DNA of 64,000 nucleotides from Streptomyces piniterrae. Lineage in GTDB: Bacteria > Actinomycetota > Actinomycetes > Streptomycetales > Streptomycetaceae. Below are positions 49,586-58,717 of the stretch, in pieces (position 1 is the first letter of the stretch; every line of letters begins with the position of its first letter). Below the pieces are notes generated by a model that saw only the letters and a list, made by a program, of their open reading frames with translations, was not told the origin of the DNA and ran no database searches. The DNA is taken from assembly GCF_005048155.1 (NCBI RefSeq), contig NZ_SUMB01000002.1, positions 1 through 64,000 of the forward strand, read 5' to 3'. A program made the position numbers and the translations under genes.

Positions 49586-52500
49586 ATGAGAGCGGACGAA
49601 GTGTGGCAGGCCCCCGAGTGGTATCGGGCGATTTCCCTCCCTGAACGTCGTGGCGCACAGGGCCCCCGCGCCACGGGGAGGGCTCTCGCTTCGGACCTCC
49701 ACCTCAAGGGAGCGCTGGGTCGTTTGCATGCCTGGAAGAGCCAGAAGCCCTTCGAGCAGGAGCCGCTGTTCGCACAGCGGCTGGCTCTCGACTCACTGTC
49801 GGAACGTGATCTGCTGGCTCTGCTGGCGGAGCCTGCGGAGAGTCTGAAGGCCCACATTCAGGAACCCCCGGACTGGCTGGTCGTTCTCCGGCAGGCATTC
49901 TCGCACCCGGATTCCGCCAGGAAGCCGGCGCCGCTGCCCGTCGAGGAGATTGAGGCCGATCATCCGCTCGCCGGATGTCTGCCGGCGATCAGCCCTCTTC
50001 TCCGGCACTCTCTTGACCGTCTCCAGGAAAGGGCGCGCGGGCTGCGCGGAGATTTCGAGTCCGTCCCCTTCGAAATGAACGTGCTTCCCAGGGTGTTCCT
50101 GGCGAATATCGCGCCCCAAATCCTCTTCCAGCTCAGCAAACCGCTCCTGCTCGAGTTGCATGTCGCCCGCCTGGAAGGACACTTGAGAGGCGAGACACCG
50201 GAGGAACGCTTCGAGGACTTCATCCGGCGGCTTGGCCAGGAAGCCTCGACAGGCTCGGTCGTGAGGCTCCTCGCCAAGTACCCGGTACTTGCACGTCAAC
50301 TGGTGCTCACGTCGGAACAGTGGGCCGATTACCTGAGCGAGTTCCTGACGCGACTGTGCGCGGACTGGCAGTCCATCCGCACGACCTTCGCCCAGGGCGG
50401 CGATCCCGGGCCGCTGGTCGACGTGGAGGCCGACAAGGGCGACCGGCATCGTCGGGGCCGCAGTGTGCTCTTGCTGCGGTTCGGATCGGGGCTGAAGTTG
50501 CTGTACAAGCCGAGGTCGCTGGGTGTCGACGTGCACTTCCAGGAGTTGCTGTCCTGGTTGAACGACCGGGGCGCCAAGCCCAGCCTGCGGCCGCTGAAGC
50601 TCGTCGACCGCGGAAACCATGGCTGGTCGGAGTTCATCGAGGCGGCCTCCTGCACATGTGAGGAGGAGGTCGTGCGCTTCTACGAGCGTCAGGGAAGCTA
50701 CCTGGCGCTGTTGTACGCCCTGGACGCCTCCGACCTGCACAACGAGAACCTGCTCGCTGCGGGTGAGCATCCGATGCCCGTGGACCTGGAAGCCCTGTTC
50801 CATCCTCAGGTCCGCGCCAGGGGACCGACTCAGCAGAACCTTGCGGCGGGAGCGCTGGATCGTTCCGTGTGGCAGGTCGGATTGCTACCGCGGCGCGACT
50901 GGTCCGACCAGGATTCCATCGGCGTGGACATCAGCGGCCTGGGCGGTCAATCGGGGCAGCTGAACCCGCATCCGACCGTCAGCTGGGAAAAGCCGGGGAC
51001 GGATGAAATGCGGGTGGGCCGAAGGCGTGCCGAGCTACCCGTGAGCGAGAACCGGCCTCGTCTGGACGACCAGGACGTCGAGGTCTGGCGGTACAAGGAC
51101 GCCGTGCTCGCAGGCTTCACCCGCATGTACCGTCTGCTCTGCGAGAACAGGGCGGCTCTGCTGGCGGAGCAGCTCCCGCGCTTCGCCCACGACGAGACAC
51201 GTGCTGTCCTCCGCTCGACGAATGTCTACGGCCTCCTCTGGTACGAGAGCTTCCATCCGGATCTGCTGCGTGACGCGCTCGCACGTGATCGCTTCTACGA
51301 TCACCTGTGGGCTCAAGCGGCGCAGCGTCCCTATCTCGTTCCCCTCATCCCCGCGGAACAGCGGGACCTGTGGCACGGTGACATCCCGCTGTTCCACACC
51401 TGCCCAGGCAGCCGGGCGCTGCTCACCGCAGAAGGGGAACGCTTCGAGGACTTCTTCGACGCGCCCAGCCTCGATCTGGTCCAGCAGAGAGTGGCACAAC
51501 TCGGTGATGACGACCTGGCCAAGCAACGCTGGATCATCGAGGCGTCGATGGCCACGCTGCTCATGGATCGTGAGGACAGGATCGGCCGACCTGCACATGT
51601 TCCGTCGGTGAACCAGCTTTCCCCGGTGACGAGGCAGGTGGAGCGAGAACATCTGCTGACACTGGCGAGTTCCGTCGGGAGGCGTCTCGGCGAGCTCTCT
51701 CTGCAGAACGAAGACGGCGCGCACTGGCTCGGCGTGGGCCCCCTGGACGACTCCGCCTGGGGCCTCTTCCCTTCGGGAAGTGACCTCTATTCCGGGGCCA
51801 GCGGAATCGCACTTTCCCTGGGCTACCTGGGGGCGATTACCGGCGAGCCCGCCGTCACCCTCCTCGCACATCGGGCACTGAAATCGGTACGAGTTCAAGT
51901 ACGGGAGTGGCTCAAGCTCCGGGAGCAGCCGGACGAGAGCGGACCTCCTCCGGCGGTTGGCGGGTTCGACGGCCTGGCCTCGGTCATCTACGTCCTCACC
52001 AACCTGGGCGTACTGTGGGCCGAACAGGACCTCCTCGACGACGCGGCCGAACTGGTCGAGGGACTGCCGTCGGCCATCTCCAGGGACCGTTCCCTGGATA
52101 TCGTCTACGGCTCAGCCGGGTGCATCCTCTCACTGCTCAGCCTGCACGCGGTCCGTCCCTCACCACGGACCTTGGATGCGGCGATCCGCTGCGGCGAGCG
52201 GCTCTTGGCCACGGCACAGCCCGCGCATCGAGGGATCGCCTGGGCGACCCTGGAGGATCAACCGCCGCTGGGCGGATTTTCACACGGCACCACCGGCATC
52301 GCGTTGAGCCTTCTGCAGCTGGCTGCCCAGAGCAGCGAGCACCGATTCCGGCGAGCTGCTCTCAGCGCTCTCGGCTACGACCGCAGCCTCTTCATTCCCG
52401 AGCTGAACAACTGGGCAGACCTGCGCGTCTTCGAGCCCCGGACAAACCCGACCGACCCCGCTCCGCCGGCCGGCGAGCCACCTCGAAAGAGCATGGTGGC

Positions 52501-52915
52501 CTGGTGCCACGGTGCCGCAGGCATCGGTCTGGCACGCCTCGCCGCCTTGGATCAACTGGCCGACGCGACGACACGAGACGACATCGACATCGCCCTGAGC
52601 GCCACGAAACAGTACGGCTTCGCCATGAACCACTCGCTCTGCCACGGTGCGCTGGGGAACCTCGAACTTCTCCTGATGGCGGCGAGGTTGCTCAACAGAC
52701 CTGAAGATCATGACGCTCTGGAACGAGCGACGAGGTCGGTCGTCGCGAGCATGGAGGCCAATGGCTTCGTGGCGGGAGTGCCCCTCGGGGTGGAGACGCC
52801 CGGGTTCATGACCGGACTGGCGGGGATCGGGTACGAGCTGCTGCGGCTGGCCGAGCCCGACAAGGTGCCGTCGGTTCTTCTCCTGGCTCCTCCCCGGTGG
52901 CAAGCGCAGGGCTGA
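49586..52915 (+). CDS. lanM: Class II lanthipeptide synthetase LanM
   Basis: The 1109-residue product (ATG at 49586 after GGAGGGGAG; a GTG at 49562 is possible) is a full bifunctional LanM. The N-terminal dehydratase has a kinase-like site: LLYKPR with Lys308, DLHNENLL at 383-390 and DLEALF at 400. It phosphorylates Ser/Thr of the core and eliminates phosphate. The C-terminal LanC-type cyclase has GGFSHGTTG (His900), WCHGAAG (Cys974, His975) and LCHGALG (Cys1019, His1020); Cys974, Cys1019 and His1020 are the zinc ligands. GVxLGVETPGFMTGLAGIGYELLRL closes the fold. It forms rings on the LanA core. Confidence 0.97.
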   Translation: MRADEVWQAPEWYRAISLPERRGAQGPRATGRALASDLHLKGALGRLHAWKSQKPFEQEPLFAQRLALDSLSERDLLALLAEPAESLKAHIQEPPDWLVVLRQAFSHPDSARKPAPLPVEEIEADHPLAGCLPAISPLLRHSLDRLQERARGLRGDFESVPFEMNVLPRVFLANIAPQILFQLSKPLLLELHVARLEGHLRGETPEERFEDFIRRLGQEASTGSVVRLLAKYPVLARQLVLTSEQWADYLSEFLTRLCADWQSIRTTFAQGGDPGPLVDVEADKGDRHRRGRSVLLLRFGSGLKLLYKPRSLGVDVHFQELLSWLNDRGAKPSLRPLKLVDRGNHGWSEFIEAASCTCEEEVVRFYERQGSYLALLYALDASDLHNENLLAAGEHPMPVDLEALFHPQVRARGPTQQNLAAGALDRSVWQVGLLPRRDWSDQDSIGVDISGLGGQSGQLNPHPTVSWEKPGTDEMRVGRRRAELPVSENRPRLDDQDVEVWRYKDAVLAGFTRMYRLLCENRAALLAEQLPRFAHDETRAVLRSTNVYGLLWYESFHPDLLRDALARDRFYDHLWAQAAQRPYLVPLIPAEQRDLWHGDIPLFHTCPGSRALLTAEGERFEDFFDAPSLDLVQQRVAQLGDDDLAKQRWIIEASMATLLMDREDRIGRPAHVPSVNQLSPVTRQVEREHLLTLASSVGRRLGELSLQNEDGAHWLGVGPLDDSAWGLFPSGSDLYSGASGIALSLGYLGAITGEPAVTLLAHRALKSVRVQVREWLKLREQPDESGPPPAVGGFDGLASVIYVLTNLGVLWAEQDLLDDAAELVEGLPSAISRDRSLDIVYGSAGCILSLLSLHAVRPSPRTLDAAIRCGERLLATAQPAHRGIAWATLEDQPPLGGFSHGTTGIALSLLQLAAQSSEHRFRRAALSALGYDRSLFIPELNNWADLRVFEPRTNPTDPAPPAGEPPRKSMVAWCHGAAGIGLARLAALDQLADATTRDDIDIALSATKQYGFAMNHSLCHGALGNLELLLMAARLLNRPEDHDALERATRSVVASMEANGFVAGVPLGVETPGFMTGLAGIGYELLRLAEPDKVPSVLLLAPPRWQAQG

Positions 52916-52926
52916 GAGAAAGGAAC

Positions 52927-53508
52927 ATGGTCGTGGCCGACCGTGTGATCTTCCGGGAGAGAGCCATCCAGGCCTACCGGCAAGGTACGGAGAAGGACTT
53001 CGTACCTCGCCTCACCTTGCGGCCGGTCATCGTCTGCCTCTGGCTGCTGCTGGCCGTGCTGATCGTCACCACGGCACTGGCTTGGTTCATACGGGTGCCG
53101 ACCTACGTCGGCGCCCAGGGCACGATTCTCCAGAACGATGCCCGGTCCGGACGTAGCGGCGGAACGACGGCAGCCGCCCTGTTCCTGCCGGCGGACCAAC
53201 CGGCGCACCTGCGCGTCGGGCAGGCGGTCCACGCCCGGATCGGCTCTTCGGGACCGTCCGCTTCGGGTGCTGTCGTCCGGGTCGAGCCGGGCGTGATCAG
53301 CCCTGACGCGGCGCGAGCCAAGTACCGATACGAGCCCGGGGCCGACACCGTTCGGCAGCCCTGGACTGTCGCGATAGTGCGGCTCAGACAGTCGCTGCCA
53401 CCGGCCACCTACGGCGGGAGCATCCTGACCGCCCGGGTGGAGACCGGGTCGCAGCGACTCGTGACCCTCTTCACCGGACTGGGCAATCCCGTCGGCGGTG
53501 CCTCGTGA
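52927..53508 (+). CDS. HlyD-like membrane-fusion stub, lanthipeptide secretion accessory
   Basis: The ATG at 52927 follows GAAAGGAAC, 12 bases after lanM. The 193-residue product starts with a basic cytoplasmic stretch (FRERAIQAYRQGTEKDF) and one helix VIVCLWLLLAVLIVTTALAWF. A beta-rich extracytoplasmic domain follows (VPTYVGAQGTI, ALFLPADQPAHLRVGQAVHARIG, SGAVVRVEPGVISP). This is the lipoyl/barrel pattern of HlyD/NHLM-type secretion proteins without the long coiled-coil hairpin. Its stop overlaps the GTG of lanT (GTGA), so it is made with that exporter and likely helps it. Confidence 0.8.
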   Translation: MVVADRVIFRERAIQAYRQGTEKDFVPRLTLRPVIVCLWLLLAVLIVTTALAWFIRVPTYVGAQGTILQNDARSGRSGGTTAAALFLPADQPAHLRVGQAVHARIGSSGPSASGAVVRVEPGVISPDAARAKYRYEPGADTVRQPWTVAIVRLRQSLPPATYGGSILTARVETGSQRLVTLFTGLGNPVGGAS

Positions 53509-55832
53509 CGAACCCGTTCGCCTGGTTCAGCAGTCGCCGACCACGCCGGCGAGCGGCACAGGGCGCGGCGTCAGAGGAATCGGAGCAGCGCACCCGACGC
53601 ACACCGCTCCGGCCCTTCTCCACCGTGACCGGAAGGACCCGCTGGGCGCACCGCAGGAGAGTTCCCGAGGTCAGACAGATGAGCGAGGTGGAATGCGGCC
53701 TCGCCTGCCTGACAATGATGCTCAACTACTACGGCTGCGGGACCTCCTTGTCGGAACTGCGGACGCGCTGCGGCGTAGGCCGCGACGGCCTCTCCGCGCT
53801 GGAGATCGTCAGGACCGCGCGCGACAATGGAATGCGGGTGAGAACGGTCTCGCTGCCGCGGAGTGACCTCCGGTTCGTTGCCCTCCCCGCCATCGTCCAC
53901 TGGGAGTTCACCCACTTCCTCGTCGTCGAACGATGGTCGCGCAAGCACGTCGACGTGGTGGATCCCGCCAGAGGACGCTGCCGGCTGACGGAGGACGAGT
54001 TCGACGCCGGGTTCACGGGGGTGGTCATGCTCCTCGAACCAGGCGCAGCCTTCGACCGTCGTGCGCCCGCACCCCGCACGCCTTTCCGGGCGTACGCGCT
54101 CCGGTACCTGCGACAGGCACCCGGGGTAGCTGTTCAACTGCTCGGGGTCTCCCTGCTGCTGATCCTGCTCGGGCTCGTCCTGCCGATCCTGACCAAGGTG
54201 GTGGTGGACCAGGTCCTCCCCTTCCAGATGCACAACGTCATGCCTGTCCTGGCGATCGGCATTGTCGTGATCTTTCTCGCCCAGACCGTCGCGACGCTGC
54301 TACGGGAATGGCTGCTCGTATACCTTCGGGCGCGGATCGACGTCGGTATGATGCTCGGCTTCGTCGAGCACCTTCTCGCACTGCCCTACAAATACTTCCA
54401 GCAGCGGTCGACCGGCGACATGCTCTCCCGGGTGGCCAGCAACGCCATGCTGCGCGAACTGTTGAGCAATCAACTCCTGTCCACCGTCATGGACAGCGGG
54501 CTGGTGATGTTCTACCTGCTCCTCCTTCTCTGGCAGTCCCCGCCGTTCGGCCTGCTCACGCTCGGCATCGGCCTGCTGGGGGCGATAGTCCTCATGCTCA
54601 GCAACGGCACCATCAGCAGGTTGGCGGGCCGAGAGCTGGCCGCTTTCGGAAAGTCCCAGGGATACCTGGGCGAAGCGATGGTCGGCATCGGAACACTGAA
54701 AGCCGCCGGCGCCGAAGAACAGGCCTTCGGCCGCTGGTCGAACCTGTTCTTCGACCACCTCAACATCTCGCTTCGCCAGAACTACGTTTCCGGCACCGTG
54801 GCCTCGATACTGGGGTCCCTTCCCCTGTTCGGACAGCTCGCGTTGCTGTGGGTGGGTGCCACGCAGGTCCTCAATGGATCGATCAGCGTGGGCACGATGG
54901 TGGCACTCCTGGCTCTGGCCGCCGCGTTCTTCGCGCCGCTCACCACTCTCGTGGACAGTGCCCAGCAGTTCCAGCTCGTCAGCGCCAACCTCGACCGCAT
55001 ACGTGACGTGACCGAGGCGGAACCGGAGCAATCGCCAAACGTGTCACTATCGGCCCCACGGCTGTCGGGGCACCTGCGGATGGAAGGCGTCGGTTTCCGC
55101 TATTCGCAGTCAGGACCCCAGGTGCTGCATGACGTCGACCTGACCGTATGGCCCGGGGACAGGATCGCGATTGTCGGGCTGTCCGGTTCAGGTAAGAGCA
55201 CACTGGGGGAGCTGATGCTCGGGCTCTATGTCCCCACACAGGGGGACATCTTTTACGACGACGTCTCGCTGCGGGATGTCAACCGGCAAGAGGTGAGACG
55301 CCAGTTCGGCGTCGTGCTGCAGGACGGCGCCCTGTTCAGCGGGTCGATCCTGTCCAACATCGGCCTCAGCAACCCCATGCTCAAGCGCGAGCGAGTGGTC
55401 ACCGCTGCCGAGTTGGCTGTCATACACGACGACATCATGGCCATGCCGATGCAGTACGACACCTTCATCTCCGAGGGCGGGAGTGCCCTGTCCGGCGGTC
55501 AGCGACAGCGGCTGGCCATAGCACGAGCAATCGCGCACAGACCGGCGATCATCCTGCTCGACGAGGCCACCAGTCATCTGGACGTCGAGACCGAGCGGAA
55601 AGTCGCGGACAACCTGCGCACCCTGGCCTGTACCCAAATCATCATCGCGCACCGCTTGAGCACGATCCGCGATGCCGACACGATCCTGGTGCTCGACCAG
55701 GGAACCATCGTGGAGCGGGGACGCCACCGTGACCTGCTCCGGCGAGGCGGCCACTACGCGAGACTCGTACGCCAGCAGATCGAGTCCGGCGCGGATGCAC
55801 GGCCGAGCCCTGGCGCCGCTGACCTGCTATGA
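53505..55832 (+). CDS. lanT: Peptidase-containing ABC exporter LanT
   Basis: The 775-residue product has three parts. Residues about 55-185 are a C39 cysteine peptidase with Cys64 in SEVECGLACL, His137 in FTHFLVV and Asp153; this cuts after the Gly-Gly of the leader. Six membrane helices span about 195-470 (LLGVSLLLILLGLVLPIL and so on). The ATPase has Walker A SGSGKST (Lys564), signature LSGGQRQRLAIARAI (662-676), Walker B IILLDEATSHLD (Asp686, Glu687) and H-loop IAHRLSTI. It exports and matures the lanthipeptide. The first 50 residues are an Arg-rich extension. Confidence 0.96.
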   Translation: MTNPFAWFSSRRPRRRAAQGAASEESEQRTRRTPLRPFSTVTGRTRWAHRRRVPEVRQMSEVECGLACLTMMLNYYGCGTSLSELRTRCGVGRDGLSALEIVRTARDNGMRVRTVSLPRSDLRFVALPAIVHWEFTHFLVVERWSRKHVDVVDPARGRCRLTEDEFDAGFTGVVMLLEPGAAFDRRAPAPRTPFRAYALRYLRQAPGVAVQLLGVSLLLILLGLVLPILTKVVVDQVLPFQMHNVMPVLAIGIVVIFLAQTVATLLREWLLVYLRARIDVGMMLGFVEHLLALPYKYFQQRSTGDMLSRVASNAMLRELLSNQLLSTVMDSGLVMFYLLLLLWQSPPFGLLTLGIGLLGAIVLMLSNGTISRLAGRELAAFGKSQGYLGEAMVGIGTLKAAGAEEQAFGRWSNLFFDHLNISLRQNYVSGTVASILGSLPLFGQLALLWVGATQVLNGSISVGTMVALLALAAAFFAPLTTLVDSAQQFQLVSANLDRIRDVTEAEPEQSPNVSLSAPRLSGHLRMEGVGFRYSQSGPQVLHDVDLTVWPGDRIAIVGLSGSGKSTLGELMLGLYVPTQGDIFYDDVSLRDVNRQEVRRQFGVVLQDGALFSGSILSNIGLSNPMLKRERVVTAAELAVIHDDIMAMPMQYDTFISEGGSALSGGQRQRLAIARAIAHRPAIILLDEATSHLDVETERKVADNLRTLACTQIIIAHRLSTIRDADTILVLDQGTIVERGRHRDLLRRGGHYARLVRQQIESGADARPSPGAADLL

Positions 55833-55984
55833 ACTGCTGTCCTTAGTGGCCTCAGCGGCCTTGGCAGCCTCACTGAGCCTTGCCGTCCCAGCGTGTCTTC
55901 GGGTAGGCCCTCTACCTTTGGACAGAGGCGGCTCACCCTCAGGTAGCAGGGAAACCAGGTGCCCGGCCCCCAATAATCATCGTT
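55833..55984. other. Gap between lanT and the two-component genes
   Basis: About 150 bases. No ribosome site precedes the kinase ATG at 55985; an AT-rich AATAATCATCG stretch sits just before it, so the kinase mRNA could be leaderless or the true start could be further in. Confidence 0.4.
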
Positions 55985-57724
55985 ATGCCGTCCAGCGCCC
56001 CACCTGCCAGTGAGAACCCCTCGCCCCCAAGCTCGGCCCGAAGCCTCTTCGCCAGGTGCGGGGAGCGAGGGCGGTGGTGGTGCCGGGCGGCGGGGGAGGC
56101 GGTCCTGGCCGGGGCGCTGGTGCTGCTCGTCTACGTGGGCGAGTCGGAGATCGACCGTAGGCTGGCGGTGGGCTGGGCGGCGGTGCTGGCCCTGGGGCTC
56201 GTCGGCGTCGGGCTGGTGGTGGTGCGGCGCCGGTTCCCGGTGGCCAGTGTGGTCGGGCTGGCCGTGCTGATGGGGATGGTGCCCGCCGTGGCGCCGCTGA
56301 CGGCGGTGGCCGCCTACACCGCGACCCGGCAGATGGAGACGCCGCGACGGCGGGCCGCGCTGCTGCTCGGGTCGGCTGCCCTGACGATGGTGAGCGGCGC
56401 CGTCTGCACGCCGGTGCTGGTGCCCGGGCTGGGCAGCTGGTCGTTCGGGCTGGCACTGGGGGCGGTACTCGCTGCGACCACGGTCATCGTGCCGGGGCTG
56501 GTCGGTGTCTCCGCCGGGCAGCAGGACCGGCTGTGGCGGGCCTTGCGGGAACGTACCGCCGCCGCCGAGGAGGCGCGGCGGCTGGCGGACAGCGAGTCGC
56601 GGGTGCGGGAGCGGTCGCGTATCGCCGCGGAGATGCACGACCTGGTCGGGCATCGGCTGAGCCTGGTCTCACTGCATGCGGGCGGCCTGGAGCTGGCGCT
56701 CGGCAGGGAGGCGCCGGGACTGCGGGACGAGGCCGCTGTAGTGGGCCGTGCCGCCCGTGACGCGATGCAGGAGCTGCGGGAGGTGCTGGGCGTCCTGGTC
56801 CCGTTGGGACGGGACACCGGCACCGATGCGCTGACCGACGCGACGGGTACGCGCGCGGACATCGAGGCACTGGTCGAGGAGACCCGCGGCGTCGGCATCC
56901 CCGTCGAGTTCTCCTGGAAGGGGCCGGATCTCGACGCGCGGCCGGCCCGGGTACGACGGGCCGTCCACCGGGTGGTGCGCGAGTCGCTCACCAACATCCA
57001 CCGGTACGCGCCCGGGGCACATGTGACCATCATCGTCCGCCACACGGGGGAACGGGTGGAAGTGCGGGTACGCAACGGTGTGCCGCCCGTGCCGCCGGCC
57101 GCCGCAACCGGGCTCGGCACCGGGCGCGGGCTTGTCGGGCTGCGGGAGCGGGTGGCGCTGCTCGGCGGTGACCTGGAGGCCGACCGGACGCCCGGCGGTG
57201 GCTTCGCCGTGGCTGCCGACATCCCAGCCGACCCCGGACCCGGCGCGGAGCCGTCGGACGTGCTGCCGTACGAGAGGGGGCCGAGCGCCGGTGCCGACGA
57301 GCCGAGCAGAGGACTCGACGTCTTCCAGCGGCGGCTCGCCGCTGCCATCACCGGGCTGCTGGGGCTGGCCGGGGTGGGCTTGATGATGCTGTTCGGAGTC
57401 GTACTGGTGGTCAACGCGCAGGGTCCCGCGTACCGGAACCCCGAGCCGCCCCGAGTGGGGATGTCGCGGGACCAGGTGCAGCGCAACGTGGCCGGCGACG
57501 ACTCCATCACGCGCGCTGCCGCCGCCGGGCACGAGCCGCCGCGGCCCCGCTCCGCCACCGACTGCCTGTATCCGTACACCGACCGGACGGTCATCGGTGG
57601 CCGGGTGCAGATCGCCCGCTACTGCTTCCGCTCCGATACGTTGATCGCGATCGACCGCTTCACCGTCCCCATGGTGACGGAAAGGTCACCGAACCGGCCC
57701 CGTAGGAGCACGACGCATGACTGA
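55985..57724 (+). CDS. HisKA_3 sensor kinase with extra C-terminal membrane/extracytoplasmic part
   Basis: The 579-residue product has five or six N-terminal helices (residues 38-175), a coiled coil and HisKA_3 box RSRIAAEMHDLVGHRLSLVSLH with His218. The ATPase domain has VVRESLTNIHRYAPG and GTGRGLVGLRERVALLGG. Unusually, a further helix follows at about 452-475 (ITGLLGLAGVGLMMLFGVVLVV), then about 100 residues that should be outside, with VGMSRDQVQRNVAGDD and two cysteines (527, 547) able to form a disulfide. Its stop overlaps the response-regulator start. The regulator pair probably controls the lanthipeptide genes or self-protection. Confidence 0.9.
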   Translation: MPSSAPPASENPSPPSSARSLFARCGERGRWWCRAAGEAVLAGALVLLVYVGESEIDRRLAVGWAAVLALGLVGVGLVVVRRRFPVASVVGLAVLMGMVPAVAPLTAVAAYTATRQMETPRRRAALLLGSAALTMVSGAVCTPVLVPGLGSWSFGLALGAVLAATTVIVPGLVGVSAGQQDRLWRALRERTAAAEEARRLADSESRVRERSRIAAEMHDLVGHRLSLVSLHAGGLELALGREAPGLRDEAAVVGRAARDAMQELREVLGVLVPLGRDTGTDALTDATGTRADIEALVEETRGVGIPVEFSWKGPDLDARPARVRRAVHRVVRESLTNIHRYAPGAHVTIIVRHTGERVEVRVRNGVPPVPPAAATGLGTGRGLVGLRERVALLGGDLEADRTPGGGFAVAADIPADPGPGAEPSDVLPYERGPSAGADEPSRGLDVFQRRLAAAITGLLGLAGVGLMMLFGVVLVVNAQGPAYRNPEPPRVGMSRDQVQRNVAGDDSITRAAAAGHEPPRPRSATDCLYPYTDRTVIGGRVQIARYCFRSDTLIAIDRFTVPMVTERSPNRPRRSTTHD

Positions 57725-58466
57725 CGAGAACCAGGGCCAGGACAACTCCGCGGATTCCGGGGCCGGTTCCCGTACCGCTTCCGGGGCGGATTCGGGTCCT
57801 CCGGCTTCCGGTGCGGGTTCCGTGATCCGGGTGGTGCTGGCCGACGACGAGGAGATGATCCGGCACGGCGTACGGCTGATCCTCCGGCACGCCGACGGCA
57901 TCGAAGTGGTGGGCGAGGCGCCCAATGGCACCGAGGCCGTCCGACTCACCACCGAACACCGGCCCGACGTCGTACTCCTCGACATCCGCATGCCGGTACT
58001 CGACGGACTGGCGGCCGTCGAGCAGTTGGTGACCCTTGCCCCCGCGCCCCAAGTGCTCATGCTGACCACTTTCGGCGACGAGGAGAACGTCACCCGCGCC
58101 CTGCGGGCCGGCGCCACCGGCTTCCTGCTGAAGGACGAAGGGCCGCAGGAGCTGATCCGTGCGGTGCGGGCGGCGGCCGCGGGGGATGCGGTGCTCTCGC
58201 CCGGCGTCACCGGGACCGTCATCCGGCGGATGCTGAGCGGCGGCGGAGCCGTCGCCCCGGACAGCAGGGTGGCGGGCCTGACGGACCGGGAGCGGGAGGT
58301 GCTGGTCATGCTGGGGGAGGGGCTGTCGAACCCGCAGATCGGCGGCCGGCTCGGCATCGGCGTGGGAACGGTCAAGACCCACGTCCGGTCGATCCTGGAG
58401 AAGACGGGGTGCAGCGGCCGCGTACAGGCGGCGCTGCTGGCGCACCAGGCCGGGCTCATGGGGTGA
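57717..58466 (+). CDS. NarL/LuxR-type response regulator next to lan genes
   Basis: The 249-residue product has a 35-residue low-complexity start (Gly/Ser/Ala), then a receiver (RVVLADDEEMIRHGVRLILRH, phosphoacceptor Asp in VVLLDIRMPVLDG, LTTFGDEENV, GFLLKDEGP). A LuxR-type HTH follows (LTDREREVLVMLGEGLSNPQIGGRLGIGVGTVKTHVRSIL). The ATG lies within the 3' end of the kinase gene (8-base overlap), so both are co-translated. It is the cognate partner of that kinase. Confidence 0.94.
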   Translation: MTDENQGQDNSADSGAGSRTASGADSGPPASGAGSVIRVVLADDEEMIRHGVRLILRHADGIEVVGEAPNGTEAVRLTTEHRPDVVLLDIRMPVLDGLAAVEQLVTLAPAPQVLMLTTFGDEENVTRALRAGATGFLLKDEGPQELIRAVRAAAAGDAVLSPGVTGTVIRRMLSGGGAVAPDSRVAGLTDREREVLVMLGEGLSNPQIGGRLGIGVGTVKTHVRSILEKTGCSGRVQAALLAHQAGLMG

Positions 58467-58717
58467 GCCCGGCCCGGGGCCTTGGGCAGATGAATCCCTG
58501 CTTCGCTCGCTCGGCGGAGGGTCCGAGGCAGGGGTGCAGATTGCCGGGCCGGTTCCGCATCGAGGTTCCATGGCCCTGCTATGCCGTACCGCCACCCGGA
58601 CCCGTGCCGGTGCGCCTGGACTGGAGCGTGCCTCAGTGATGGGTGGAGGGAACCGGCACTGGAGTAGGCAGCGTCCCTTGATGGACAAGATCGCCAGTGG
58701 ACGCAGAGGAGTTGGCG

